From: CAVDHB01 sp963608705
Lineage (GTDB): Bacteria > Bacteroidota > Bacteroidia > Bacteroidales > Bacteroidaceae
DNA length: 48,840 nucleotides
Direction of reading: 5' to 3'
NCBI GenBank assembly: GCA_963608705.1
Contig: CAVDHB010000006.1
Span: 1 to 48,840 of the forward strand
The notes beneath the pieces are model-generated. The model saw nothing but the letters and a program-made list of their open reading frames with translations. It had not been told where the DNA came from and did not search any database. Shown here piece by piece: positions 34,078 through 41,875 of the stretch. The position numbers and the translations under genes were made by a program. Each line of letters opens with the position of its first letter. Position 1 is the first letter of the stretch.

Positions 34078-35838
34078 ATGAGTAGACGTTTGGAGCAGAA
34101 AAAGTTGCTGAATGCCCTTCAGCAAGATACTTGTTTAACGAAAGAACAGAAAGCGTATATCCGTTCGTTGATGTCGGAGAAGAAATACGGATTAGTGTGG
34201 GAGGACTCCTCCGAAGAGGTCTACGAGGAGTTGCGCACTCATATTCCCGTATTGAAGGAAGTGACGGAAAAAAGATTGTATCACAGTCCTTCTTCTCCCA
34301 ATCATGTTATTATTGAGGGAGACAATCTGCAAGCATTGACTGACCTTTGCTATATGTACGAGGGGAAGGTGGATGTGATTTACATAGATCCTCCGTATAA
34401 TACGGGCAAGAAGGATTTTGTCTACAACGACTCGTTTGTGGACAAAGAGGATGGCTTCCGTCATTCCAAATGGCTTTCCTTTATGGAAAGACGATTGAGA
34501 TTGGCGAAAAGATTGTTGTCGGAGAAGGGAGTAATCTTTATTTCAATTGATGATAATGAGCAGGCGCAGTTGAAGTTGCTGTGTGATGATATATATTCAT
34601 CTCAAAATTTTTGTGGCAATATAATATGGAGAAAGAAAAGTGGCGGTGGACAAACAGACGCTTTCTTTGTTTCAGAACATGAGTATATAACTGTATTTCA
34701 GTCAAGTAATAACTTTAAATGGACAGATCCAGTACAGCAGATTAATCTTTCTGATTATAAGTATACAGATGAATGCGGACGATATAAAATCGTTAAATTA
34801 GAAAAATGGGGAAGTTCGGCTCATAGGGAGGATAGACCCAGTATGTATTTTGCTATAAAGGATGAGAAAAGGGAGGATTTTTATCCTACTGCACCAGATG
34901 GTAAAGCTGGAAGATGGAGGGTAGGAGCTGATAGGATGAAGTATTTGGTTGTAAATAAACTTATTATATGGCGGAGAGGAGTTCCCTATGAAAAGGTTTA
35001 TTACGATGAAGTAAAAGGAAAGATTAAAAAGACACGTAGTATTTATTATGATGTAGCTGAAACTGGTGATGGTAGTAATTTACTGACTTCAATATTTAGA
35101 GTAAAGGATGTATTTAATAATTCTAAACCAGTTGAATTGATAAAGAACCTCATAAAGCATCATGAAAATAAAGCTGCTCTCATCCTCGACTTCTTCGCCG
35201 GCTCTGGCACCACCCTCCACGCCACTATGGAATTAAACAAAGAAGATGGAGGCCATAGGCAGTGTATCTTGGTAAACAACAACGAGAATCGCATCTGCGA
35301 AGACATTACCTATGTAAGGAACAAGAAAGTCATTGAGGGCTATACTACTCCTAAAGGTGTAGAAGTGGAAGGACTGAAAAATAACAACTTACGCTATTAT
35401 AAAGTAGAGCTGATGCCCAGAGAAAACACCTTGGCCAACCGGGATGAATTGCAACGGAAAGGTGTGGATATGCTTTGTTTGAAAGAGAATCTTTATACCG
35501 AGCAGGAGAAGTTCGGTAAGTTGGAGGCGAAGAATGACAAACTCCGTTATTTCAAGGAAGGAGAGCGGAGTATGTTGATCATACTCGACTTCACTTGGAT
35601 AGAGAAGGTGGGAGAGGAGCTGAAAAGTATCACAGTGGTACAACCTGTGCATGCTTACGTTTCTTGTCCGGGGAACTATCCGTTCACGGAAGATTTCTTG
35701 GAAGTGATAGACAAGGTGGAGCTGGTGCCTTTCCCTGCGCAGTTTCTGAATGTATATAATAAGGTAGCCCCGCCGATGGAGGACAAACCTTTGGAGGAGA
35801 CAGAGTATATATTGACGAAAAAGGAGGATGAAGCATGA
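34078..35838 (+). CDS. mod: Type III restriction-modification system DNA methyltransferase (Mod)
   Basis: A 586-residue beta-class adenine methyltransferase. Motif IV DPPYNTG is at residues 104-110 and motif I DFFAGSGT at 371-378, an order fitting type III Mod proteins. The region between (about 165-368) is the target recognition domain and is strikingly AT-rich: 27-28% GC in lines such as 35041-35160 against 45% at 35581-35640, so this segment was probably exchanged by recombination. The C-terminal part (about 430-586) would contact Res and DNA. The Mod dimer sets the recognition sequence for both methylation and cutting. It overlaps res by four bases (ATGA). Target sequence cannot be predicted here. 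Confidence 0.92.
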   Translation: MSRRLEQKKLLNALQQDTCLTKEQKAYIRSLMSEKKYGLVWEDSSEEVYEELRTHIPVLKEVTEKRLYHSPSSPNHVIIEGDNLQALTDLCYMYEGKVDVIYIDPPYNTGKKDFVYNDSFVDKEDGFRHSKWLSFMERRLRLAKRLLSEKGVIFISIDDNEQAQLKLLCDDIYSSQNFCGNIIWRKKSGGGQTDAFFVSEHEYITVFQSSNNFKWTDPVQQINLSDYKYTDECGRYKIVKLEKWGSSAHREDRPSMYFAIKDEKREDFYPTAPDGKAGRWRVGADRMKYLVVNKLIIWRRGVPYEKVYYDEVKGKIKKTRSIYYDVAETGDGSNLLTSIFRVKDVFNNSKPVELIKNLIKHHENKAALILDFFAGSGTTLHATMELNKEDGGHRQCILVNNNENRICEDITYVRNKKVIEGYTTPKGVEVEGLKNNNLRYYKVELMPRENTLANRDELQRKGVDMLCLKENLYTEQEKFGKLEAKNDKLRYFKEGERSMLIILDFTWIEKVGEELKSITVVQPVHAYVSCPGNYPFTEDFLEVIDKVELVPFPAQFLNVYNKVAPPMEDKPLEETEYILTKKEDEA

Positions 35839-38129
35839 TTCAGTTAAAGCATTATCAAGAGGAAGCGGTAGACGAACTGCTGCGAAAAATGAAGAAACAA
35901 CTCTTGTTGGATGTACGCAGGAAAAAGATAATCTTGAAAGCCCCCACGGGTTCGGGAAAGACGGTGATAACGGCGGCCTTATTGGAAAGGCTGACGGAAG
36001 ATGTGGCGGAAGATGGGGGGATGCCTTTCCATGAGATTGCCTATATCTGGTTGGCACCCCACAAGCTGCACGAGCAAAGTTACTTCAAGATGAAAGGTCT
36101 GTTCTCCTCCAATCAGTACTTGCGTACGTTGCGCTGGGACGAGATAGACCATTCGCTCGATTACCTGCGACAAGGGGATATTCTCTTCTTGAATTGGGAT
36201 AGTGTGAATCAGGATAATAACTTGATTATAAGGGAAAACGAACTTGGAAGTACCTTGATAGAAGTGGCGCAACGTACGCAAGAGGAAAGGCGTACATCGA
36301 TAGTAGTCATTGTGGATGAGGAACATACGTATGCTGGTAAGACTGCTAAGAAAGCACAGGAGCTGTTGGCTCAGCTGAATCCGAAGATTGAGTTGCGTAT
36401 TTCCGCTACGCCTACCTCACAGAGCGACCAGATTGTGACGGTGGACAGGCAAGACGTGATTGCCGAGGAGATGATTAAGAAAGGTGTCGTGCTGAATCCC
36501 GGCATAGAGGACTCTGCCTCTTCGAGCTTTACGTTGAACCAGCAACTGTTGCGGAAAGCTTTGGCAAAGCGAAAGGAGTTGGTGGAGAAATACAAGGCGG
36601 AGGGAGTGGATATCAATCCGTTGCTGCTTATTCAGTTGCCGAGTGATAAGCCGTCGATGAGTGCGGATGACAAGACCATCAAGGAGGAGTTGCTTGCTTA
36701 TTTGAAGATGTATGAGGAAATAACGGAGGAAAATGGGCGATTGGCGGTCTGGTTGTCTGACCAGAAAGTGAACTTGGAAGGCATCGAAGCATGGAATAGC
36801 CTGGTGGATGTTCTGCTTTTCAAACAGGCCATCGCTATGGGATGGGACTGTCCGAGGGCGCACGTGCTGCTTATTTTCAGGGACATCAAAAAGCCGGAGT
36901 TTGCCGTACAGACGGTGGGACGCATCTTGCGGATGCCCCAGCAGCGTTTCTACCAAGACGAGAGTTTGAACAAGGGCTTTGTATATACTAACTTGAGTGC
37001 CGATACTATCCAAGTGGTGAAAGAGGATATGGATTATCTCAGCAAATTTGTGGCGCGACGTAAGAAAGACTTGCGGAACGTGTGTCTGGATGCGGAATGC
37101 GTGAAACGGCTGACTGTGCGCAACCGTTTGGGAAGTAACTTCCGGGCGGTGTTGTGTCAGACGGCGGAAGGCCGCTGGGACGTGAAGAATCCTTACGAAG
37201 AGGATGGAGGCCGATTCATCGAGCAGATACAGCAACAGAACAAGGAGCAGGTAAGGGGGGACATTGACTTGGACAAGCGGCGTATCATGGCCTCCATTGT
37301 CAGGGATATGAATTTGAAAGAAGAGGAAGGAGTGTATGAAGTGACCCATAAGGCGCATATCGCCCGCACGCAAGGAGAGGTGGACAGATTGTTTATGCTT
37401 TTCTGTCGCAGTGAAGTGGGGAGCTTCGCTCCGAATGACAGCACGCCCGTATTGGCCAATGCGTTGGTATGGATGATGCAGACCTACTTCGGAGTGACCG
37501 ACGCGGATGCAAAGAAAATTATCTTGCATAATAGCGAGAATCGGACACAATTCAAGGCATTGATAGAAGCGGCGTTGGAGAATTACAAACGGTTGAAAGA
37601 ACAACAAGCGGATATCGTCAAGCGGGAGTCCTATGAGTGGGAAGTGCCAGAAGAGCGGCTTTATCCGCAAGACACGCATCAGGAAGTATCTGCTCCCGAT
37701 CACGCTTTGCAGCCTTGTTTTGTACTAAATAGAGAGTCAACCCCGGAAGAGCGTTTCCGTACATTCTTGGAACGTCATGCCGAGGGCATCGACTGGTGGT
37801 ATAAGAACGGAGACCAAGGGAAAGAGCATTTTTCCGTGGTATATGAGAATAGCCGGAAAGTGGTAGCCCCATTCTATGTGGATTTTGTCATCCGTCTGAA
37901 AGACGGTACGATTTGCCTGTTTGACACGAAGACGAAGGATAGTGACCCTGAAGCAGTGGCGAAACACAACGCCTTGGTGGACTATCTGAAAAAAGAGAGG
38001 CTGGAGAAAAGAGTGAAGATGATAGGCGGAGTGATTATCGGAGATAAAGACGGAGACTTGTGGCGATACGCTTCCACGCATACTGAGGACACCACGCACA
38101 TTGAGGGATGGAAGGTATTTAAGCCGTGA
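35835..38129 (+). CDS. res: Type III restriction-modification system endonuclease/translocase (Res)
   Basis: A 764-residue superfamily 2 helicase-nuclease. Walker A APTGSGKT is at residues 36-43, Walker B VDEEH at 160-164, SATPT near 196 is motif III, and QAIAMGWDCPRAHVLLIFRDI plus TVGRILRMPQQ (around 332-369) are motifs V and VI. A C-terminal PD-(D/E)XK-type nuclease is marked by Asp683 in YVDFVIRLKDG and Asp697-Thr-Lys699 in LFDTKTK. Shorter than EcoP1I/EcoP15I Res (about 970 residues). It acts with Mod, using ATP to locate two unmodified sites and cut nearby. Translation is coupled to mod by the four-base overlap. A hairpin follows the stop. Base composition is uniform, unlike mod. Confidence 0.9.
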   Translation: MIQLKHYQEEAVDELLRKMKKQLLLDVRRKKIILKAPTGSGKTVITAALLERLTEDVAEDGGMPFHEIAYIWLAPHKLHEQSYFKMKGLFSSNQYLRTLRWDEIDHSLDYLRQGDILFLNWDSVNQDNNLIIRENELGSTLIEVAQRTQEERRTSIVVIVDEEHTYAGKTAKKAQELLAQLNPKIELRISATPTSQSDQIVTVDRQDVIAEEMIKKGVVLNPGIEDSASSSFTLNQQLLRKALAKRKELVEKYKAEGVDINPLLLIQLPSDKPSMSADDKTIKEELLAYLKMYEEITEENGRLAVWLSDQKVNLEGIEAWNSLVDVLLFKQAIAMGWDCPRAHVLLIFRDIKKPEFAVQTVGRILRMPQQRFYQDESLNKGFVYTNLSADTIQVVKEDMDYLSKFVARRKKDLRNVCLDAECVKRLTVRNRLGSNFRAVLCQTAEGRWDVKNPYEEDGGRFIEQIQQQNKEQVRGDIDLDKRRIMASIVRDMNLKEEEGVYEVTHKAHIARTQGEVDRLFMLFCRSEVGSFAPNDSTPVLANALVWMMQTYFGVTDADAKKIILHNSENRTQFKALIEAALENYKRLKEQQADIVKRESYEWEVPEERLYPQDTHQEVSAPDHALQPCFVLNRESTPEERFRTFLERHAEGIDWWYKNGDQGKEHFSVVYENSRKVVAPFYVDFVIRLKDGTICLFDTKTKDSDPEAVAKHNALVDYLKKERLEKRVKMIGGVIIGDKDGDLWRYASTHTEDTTHIEGWKVFKP

Positions 38130-38141
38130 GGTATATGTAAG

Positions 38142-38167
38142 AGCTGGCGGAATTGCATCCGCCAGCT
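38142..38167 (+). terminator. Hairpin after res
   Basis: AGCTGGCGGA (38142-38151) pairs perfectly with TCCGCCAGCT (38158-38167) around a six-base loop. There is no T-run, so termination efficiency is uncertain. Confidence 0.55.
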
Positions 38168-38181
38168 TAGTTACCTGTGCT

Positions 38182-38278
38182 GTTCCATGATTTTCCGTTG
38201 GTCTTAGTTTCTACTGCGAAGATACCATTATATTTTCAGACACGCAAAGAAATGAAGGTGGTCTTCAAGACGGAAAAC
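38182..38278 (-). repeat. Orphan copy of the AAA-ATPase gene promoter and start codon
   Basis: This 97-bp stretch aligns without gaps to 41607-41703 (86 of 97 identical by direct count), which holds the promoter, leader and first codons of the AAA-ATPase gene at 40048-41613. On the minus strand it retains TTTG (38245-38248), 20 bp, TATCTTCG (38217-38224), and an ATG at 38186-38188, but the frame stops after five codons at the res terminator. It is the footprint of a lost or replaced gene copy. Confidence 0.8.
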
Positions 38279-38390
38279 CTTTACAGCATCTCATTACTGT
38301 ATTTTTATAATAAGCATTTGGCCAATTCAAAAGAAACCGCTATCTTTGAGGCGTTACTAATGAGTTCTTGCTCTACTAAATTTTACTGCA

Positions 38391-39293
38391 ATGGGACGAT
38401 TTATCAATCCTTTCACCGATTGGGGCTTTAAATACCTATTCGGCAGAACTGTCAGCAAAAGCCTGTTGATAGACTTTCTCAACTGTCTTCTGACAGGAGA
38501 ACGTCGTATTACGGACTTGAAATTCATGGACAAAGAGCTTTCTCCTGAATTCAAGGAGCAACGAGGCATCATCTATGACATTTACTGCAAAACGGACACG
38601 GGGGAGTATATCATAGTGGAGATGCAGAATCGTGGTCAGGAAAATTTCAAAGAGCGTGCGTTGTTCTATCTTTCGAAATCAATCGTCCGCCAAGGACAGA
38701 AGGGAGATTCGTGGAATTATGAGATTAAGGCTGTGTATGGCGTATTCTTCCTGAATTTCGCTCTCTCCGATACATTACATGATTTCAGAACGGATGTGGA
38801 TTTGATGGAAAGAGCCTCTAAACAGGTCTTTACCGATAAGATGCGGATGATTTTTCTTGAATTGCCCAAGTTCAAGAAGTCGGAAAAGGAATGCGAGAAT
38901 GATTTTGAACGTTGGATATTTACACTGAAACACATGGAAGCACTTGAGCATTTACCGTTTACAAAGCAAAAAGAGTTGTTTCGCAAGTTGGAGGAACTTG
39001 CGGAGATAGCTCATATTGACCCTCTAAAGCGTGATGAATATGAGGAAAGTCTGCGGATTTTCCGTGACAATCAGGCCACTTATGACTATGCGGTAAAGAC
39101 AGGGGAAAAAATTGGCGAGGAACGTGGTGTGAGGATTGGCGAGGAACGAGGTGTGAAGATTGGAGAGTCACGTGGTATAGAGAAAGTGGCTCGTACGATG
39201 TTGGCGCATGATCAGCCCGTTACGCTCATTATGCAGTGTACGGGGTTGTCTCTACAGGATATAAAAAGACTCCAGTCGGATACGAGTCAATGA
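38391..39293 (+). CDS. Rpn-family PD-(D/E)XK nuclease / recombination-promoting protein
   Basis: A 300-residue protein of the Rpn/TIGR01784 group, often labelled a putative transposase. It opens with the family start FINPFTDWGFKYLFGR, has Asp63 in IIYDIYCKTDTGEYI and Glu77-Met-Gln79 as the nuclease motif, followed by RALFYLSKSIVRQGQKGDSW. The C-terminal tail has three in-frame copies of IGEERGV(R/K)-like octapeptides (about 241-264), the Gly-Glu-rich repeat typical of the family. Relatives cut DNA and stimulate recA-independent recombination, moving gene pieces rather than acting as a true transposon. No inverted repeats surround it. Here it lies between a relic promoter and a dispersed repeat. 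Confidence 0.85.
   Translation: MGRFINPFTDWGFKYLFGRTVSKSLLIDFLNCLLTGERRITDLKFMDKELSPEFKEQRGIIYDIYCKTDTGEYIIVEMQNRGQENFKERALFYLSKSIVRQGQKGDSWNYEIKAVYGVFFLNFALSDTLHDFRTDVDLMERASKQVFTDKMRMIFLELPKFKKSEKECENDFERWIFTLKHMEALEHLPFTKQKELFRKLEELAEIAHIDPLKRDEYEESLRIFRDNQATYDYAVKTGEKIGEERGVRIGEERGVKIGESRGIEKVARTMLAHDQPVTLIMQCTGLSLQDIKRLQSDTSQ
39111..39182 (+). repeat. Three 24-bp in-frame tandem repeats in the nuclease tail
   Basis: Units begin at 39111, 39135 and 39159; the first two are nearly identical (ATTGGCGAGGAACG start), the third diverged. Each adds eight residues (I-G-E-E/S-R-G-V/I-x). Such repeats change copy number by slippage in this family. Confidence 0.85.
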
Positions 39294-39312
39294 ATTTTTA
39301 TAGTGTTCATTA

Positions 39313-39336
39313 AATACAAAAGTTTAAATCACTTCA
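39313..39336 (+). repeat. Dispersed AT-rich 24-bp repeat, copy 2
   Basis: Identical to 32-55 (core AAAAGTTTAAATCACTTCA) and placed four bases before the start of the small membrane protein gene, where a ribosome-binding region would be expected. Confidence 0.8.
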
Positions 39337-39340
39337 TAAT

Positions 39341-39721
39341 ATGATGTTCGATTATTATCCTTCCATTGGTATCGTCATCACCCTGTTGACTATCGCTTAT
39401 TTCATTTTACCAGAAAAATACACAGGGAAAAAATATGAGTATGTGAAATTCTTCTTATGCTCACTTAGCTCATTGTGGATAGTGTGTATGCTCTATAAGT
39501 TGCTTCTTACAATAGTGCCATATAAGAGCGATTTATATCCAACTATCGGACAATTGTGTACATTCCTATTCATTCCGTGGATAGCTGTCACACATCTGAT
39601 TTATCCTTTCAGAAGAACAGAACGAAACAAGACATTCACGTTTCTTACACTTGGCTCTATGGTAATAAGCTTTGTTACAGGTATTGTCCTTTATGGATTG
39701 GTTCAAATGAGTAATATGTAG
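39341..39721 (+). CDS. Small four-helix membrane protein of unknown function
   Basis: A 126-residue protein that I do not recognise. Four hydrophobic helices are visible, about 8-22, 36-54, 68-88 and 101-121, with short basic loops (KYTGKKYEYVK, RRTERNK) that suggest a cytoplasmic side. No catalytic motif or conserved Cys/His pattern. It is AT-rich compared with core genes and sits among nuclease and repeat sequences, so it is probably accessory. The first of two consecutive ATG codons is taken; the second is equally possible. A dispersed 24-bp repeat lies directly upstream instead of a recognisable promoter. Confidence 0.6.
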   Translation: MMFDYYPSIGIVITLLTIAYFILPEKYTGKKYEYVKFFLCSLSSLWIVCMLYKLLLTIVPYKSDLYPTIGQLCTFLFIPWIAVTHLIYPFRRTERNKTFTFLTLGSMVISFVTGIVLYGLVQMSNM

Positions 39722-39813
39722 TATTAAAGCAAAGACAAAACCTTTAGGCTATAGTTAAACTTTTCTACAACTTTATTCGTGAGATGCTTTATGTGTATAA
39801 ATGATGCGAAAAT

Positions 39814-39886
39814 GCAAAAGGCTTCGATGGCCGATGAAGCCTTTTGCGATGGCTGATGAAGAAGGCTTCGATAAGGAATGAAGCCT
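39814..39886. repeat. Tandem hairpins with GGCTTC/GAAGCC arms
   Basis: GCAAAAGGCTTC (39814-39825) and GAAGCCTTTTGC (39836-39847) form a perfect 12-bp stem with a ten-base loop. A second hairpin AGGCTTC/GAAGCCT (39863-39869, 39880-39886) follows, and a related GCGATGGCTGATGAAG motif lies between. They occupy the 326-bp gap between two convergent genes and may terminate both; nothing else is seen there except the AT-rich repeat at 39995. Confidence 0.75.
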
Positions 39887-39994
39887 ATTGCGTGCACAAG
39901 CGAATGTTTTCGGGCGGAGAACTGTTCACAAACTATATGCTAAACGATGGCTTTATTTCTGTGTCTTACTTCTGAAGAAAATCAGAAAGGGAGT

Positions 39995-40015
39995 AAAAGT
40001 TTAAACCATTTCAAT
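39995..40015 (+). repeat. Dispersed AT-rich repeat, diverged copy 3
   Basis: Matches 19 of 21 bases of the repeat at 37-57 and 39318-39338 (AAAAGTTTAAA common core). It lies 33 bp past the stop of the AAA-ATPase gene. Confidence 0.55.
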
Positions 40016-40047
40016 GGAAAACATTATTTGATAAAATCATAATAAGT

Positions 40048-41613
40048 TTACAATGCGCTGATTTTCCAATCTCCCAACGTGCGCCTTTCGCAATCAAAGC
40101 TGACGCCGACTTTCACAAGTGGCAGCCCACACAGGCGAAAACGTTCAGGATATTGCTTCAGGTCTATCTGATTCATCGCTACCTCTGCGTTTTTACCGAG
40201 TTTCAGCTCTATTATATATAAGGAGTGAGGCGCACGAATCACAATGTTCACACGTCCACGAGGAGTCCGCACCTCCACATCGCAATACAATCCCAGCAAG
40301 CTGAAGATGACGTAGAGCATTTGTTGGTAATGCCCCTCGTAGTCCGTATGGTCACAATACGGAACCGTGGAGAGGAAGGTCTGCAAACGTTGTAACGCCA
40401 AGTCCATGTCATTCTTATATAGCGCACGGGCTATATTGACCACCGTGTTATTCGCTGTCTGTGAGTTTGGACACACATAATAAGGTATCAGACTGCGCAT
40501 CAATCCGATACGTACTTCTTTGTTGGGGATGTCCAGCGTGTAAGTGTCAAAGACCTCGTCGTAGTCCTTTATCGTGATATACCCGCTTTGGTACAGCAAG
40601 GGCGTGACACTGGACATACGCTCTGTGGGTGCGTCGAAGTCCACTGCGGAGGCTTCCTCTCCGCCTATGCAGGAAGGTGTCACACCATATTTGTTCAGCA
40701 TTTCAATCAAGTAAGTCGGTGTGCCGCTGCCAAACCAGTAGGAGTCTATCTTGCCTTTTGACAAGGCGGTAAGCAGACTGAACGGGTTGTAGATGTCGGG
40801 CGATGGCCAAGTGAAATGATAGCCATCGTAGTTTGTCTTCAACTTGTCCAACGCTTCTTCTTTCGTTATCCGCATGCTTTCGGCCAACAAGCCAAGGTCG
40901 TTATCCATCTGGGTACGGATTTCCTCCTCTGTGATACCGCATACGGCGGCATATTCCTTGTCCATGCTGATGTTGTCAATGTTGTTCAGCTCGCTGAAGA
41001 TACTCAGCTGGGAGAATTTCGTGATGCCGGTCAGGAAGACGAAACGAAGATAGGGGTCACAGCCTTTCAGAGGGCTGTAAAAGTTGCGCATCACGTCACG
41101 CAACAAGGGCAGATTCTTCTCCTCATGCACCACATCCAGCAATGGAGCGTCATACTCGTCTATCAGGATGACAACTTTCTTGCCTGTCTTTTGGTAAGCG
41201 GCAATAATCAAGTTTGTCAAACGGTTATTGACATCCACGGCTTGTTTAGCGACACCGATATTCTCCTCGTTCCTTTCCAACTGAGTCTCCAGATACCTCG
41301 TTAATCGCTCCTTGTCCATGTGCTTCCCCAGACTCATATCGAAATGAAGCACGGGATATTCCGTCCACTCCTTCTCCAACTGCTCGATGGCCAAGCCTTT
41401 GAACAAGTCCTTTCGGCCTGAGAAATAGCTGTGGATTGTGGAGGTGAGCAAGGACTTGCCAAACCTGCGGGGACGGCTCAGAAATATATACTTGGCATCA
41501 GATGTCGCCATACGATAAACATACTCTGTCTTATCTATATAAAGGTAGTCACCCTCACGAATATTCGAGAAGGTTTGTATTCCTATCGGATAAAGTTTTC
41601 TGCGTCGTTCCAT
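40048..41613 (-). CDS. AAA-ATPase-like/DUF1703 PD-(D/E)XK domain protein
   Basis: A 521-residue protein of the family that begins YPIGIQTFSNIREGDYLYIDKT. The ATPase part has Walker A-like SRPRRFGKS (46-54), Walker B VVILIDEYDAP (148-157) and sensor FLTGITKFSQLSIFSELNNI. The C-terminal nuclease domain (about 420-521) reads GRVNIVIRAPHSLYIIELKLGKNAEVAM. Here Asn456 occupies the usual first metal-binding Asp, while Glu469 and Lys471 remain, so catalysis may be impaired. Families like this occur in many copies in Bacteroidales genomes; role unknown, perhaps a toxin or defence-linked nuclease. Its upstream 97 bp is duplicated near 38.2 kb. It is transcribed away from sbcD. Confidence 0.82.
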   Translation of the reverse strand: MERRRKLYPIGIQTFSNIREGDYLYIDKTEYVYRMATSDAKYIFLSRPRRFGKSLLTSTIHSYFSGRKDLFKGLAIEQLEKEWTEYPVLHFDMSLGKHMDKERLTRYLETQLERNEENIGVAKQAVDVNNRLTNLIIAAYQKTGKKVVILIDEYDAPLLDVVHEEKNLPLLRDVMRNFYSPLKGCDPYLRFVFLTGITKFSQLSIFSELNNIDNISMDKEYAAVCGITEEEIRTQMDNDLGLLAESMRITKEEALDKLKTNYDGYHFTWPSPDIYNPFSLLTALSKGKIDSYWFGSGTPTYLIEMLNKYGVTPSCIGGEEASAVDFDAPTERMSSVTPLLYQSGYITIKDYDEVFDTYTLDIPNKEVRIGLMRSLIPYYVCPNSQTANNTVVNIARALYKNDMDLALQRLQTFLSTVPYCDHTDYEGHYQQMLYVIFSLLGLYCDVEVRTPRGRVNIVIRAPHSLYIIELKLGKNAEVAMNQIDLKQYPERFRLCGLPLVKVGVSFDCERRTLGDWKISAL

Positions 41614-41703
41614 GATTTCCCGTTTGTTTTAGTTTCTGTTGCGAAGATACCATTTTATTTTCAAACACGCAAAGAAATGAAAGGGGGATTCAAGACGGAA
41701 AAC
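41607..41703 (-). promoter_or_regulatory. Promoter and leader of the AAA-ATPase gene (second copy of the 97-bp repeat)
   Basis: On the minus strand TTTG (41670-41673) and TATCTTCG (41642-41649) are 20 bp apart. The whole segment is repeated at 38182-38278; both promoter elements are unchanged in both copies while the surrounding bases differ, indicating selection or recent copying. Confidence 0.75.
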
Positions 41704-41842
41704 TTCATCATAGAACTTGTTTCCTAAGCCGCCTGAAGTGTCAGTTGAATTTGGAGGTTCGCACATTGAGATTCCCAACGTTGTAAGAGGATGGTTTTGC
41801 GGTTTTTCTTATTACACAGGCATAACAATCGAGAATTTTATT

Positions 41843-41850
41843 TAACTTTG
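41843..41850 (+). promoter_or_regulatory. Candidate -7 box for sbcD
   Basis: TAACTTTG matches TAnnTTTG and lies 26 bp before the sbcD start; the -33 position does not match. Confidence 0.45.
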
Positions 41851-41875
41851 CAAGAAACATTCAGCTAACTCAAAC

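Noticed and set aside
36417..37703. 428-codon minus-strand open frame inside res
   Set aside because: It is antisense to a well-supported helicase gene, is rich in His and Leu as expected for shadow frames, and has no family features.
38391..39293. Complete insertion sequence around the Rpn gene
   Set aside because: No terminal inverted repeats or target duplication could be found at either side, and this family is not a classical transposase.
41706..41842. Fragment of a transposase or second ATPase tail between the ATPase promoter and sbcD
   Set aside because: Short frames exist on both strands, and there is a small match to the end of the ATPase gene, but it is too short to support.
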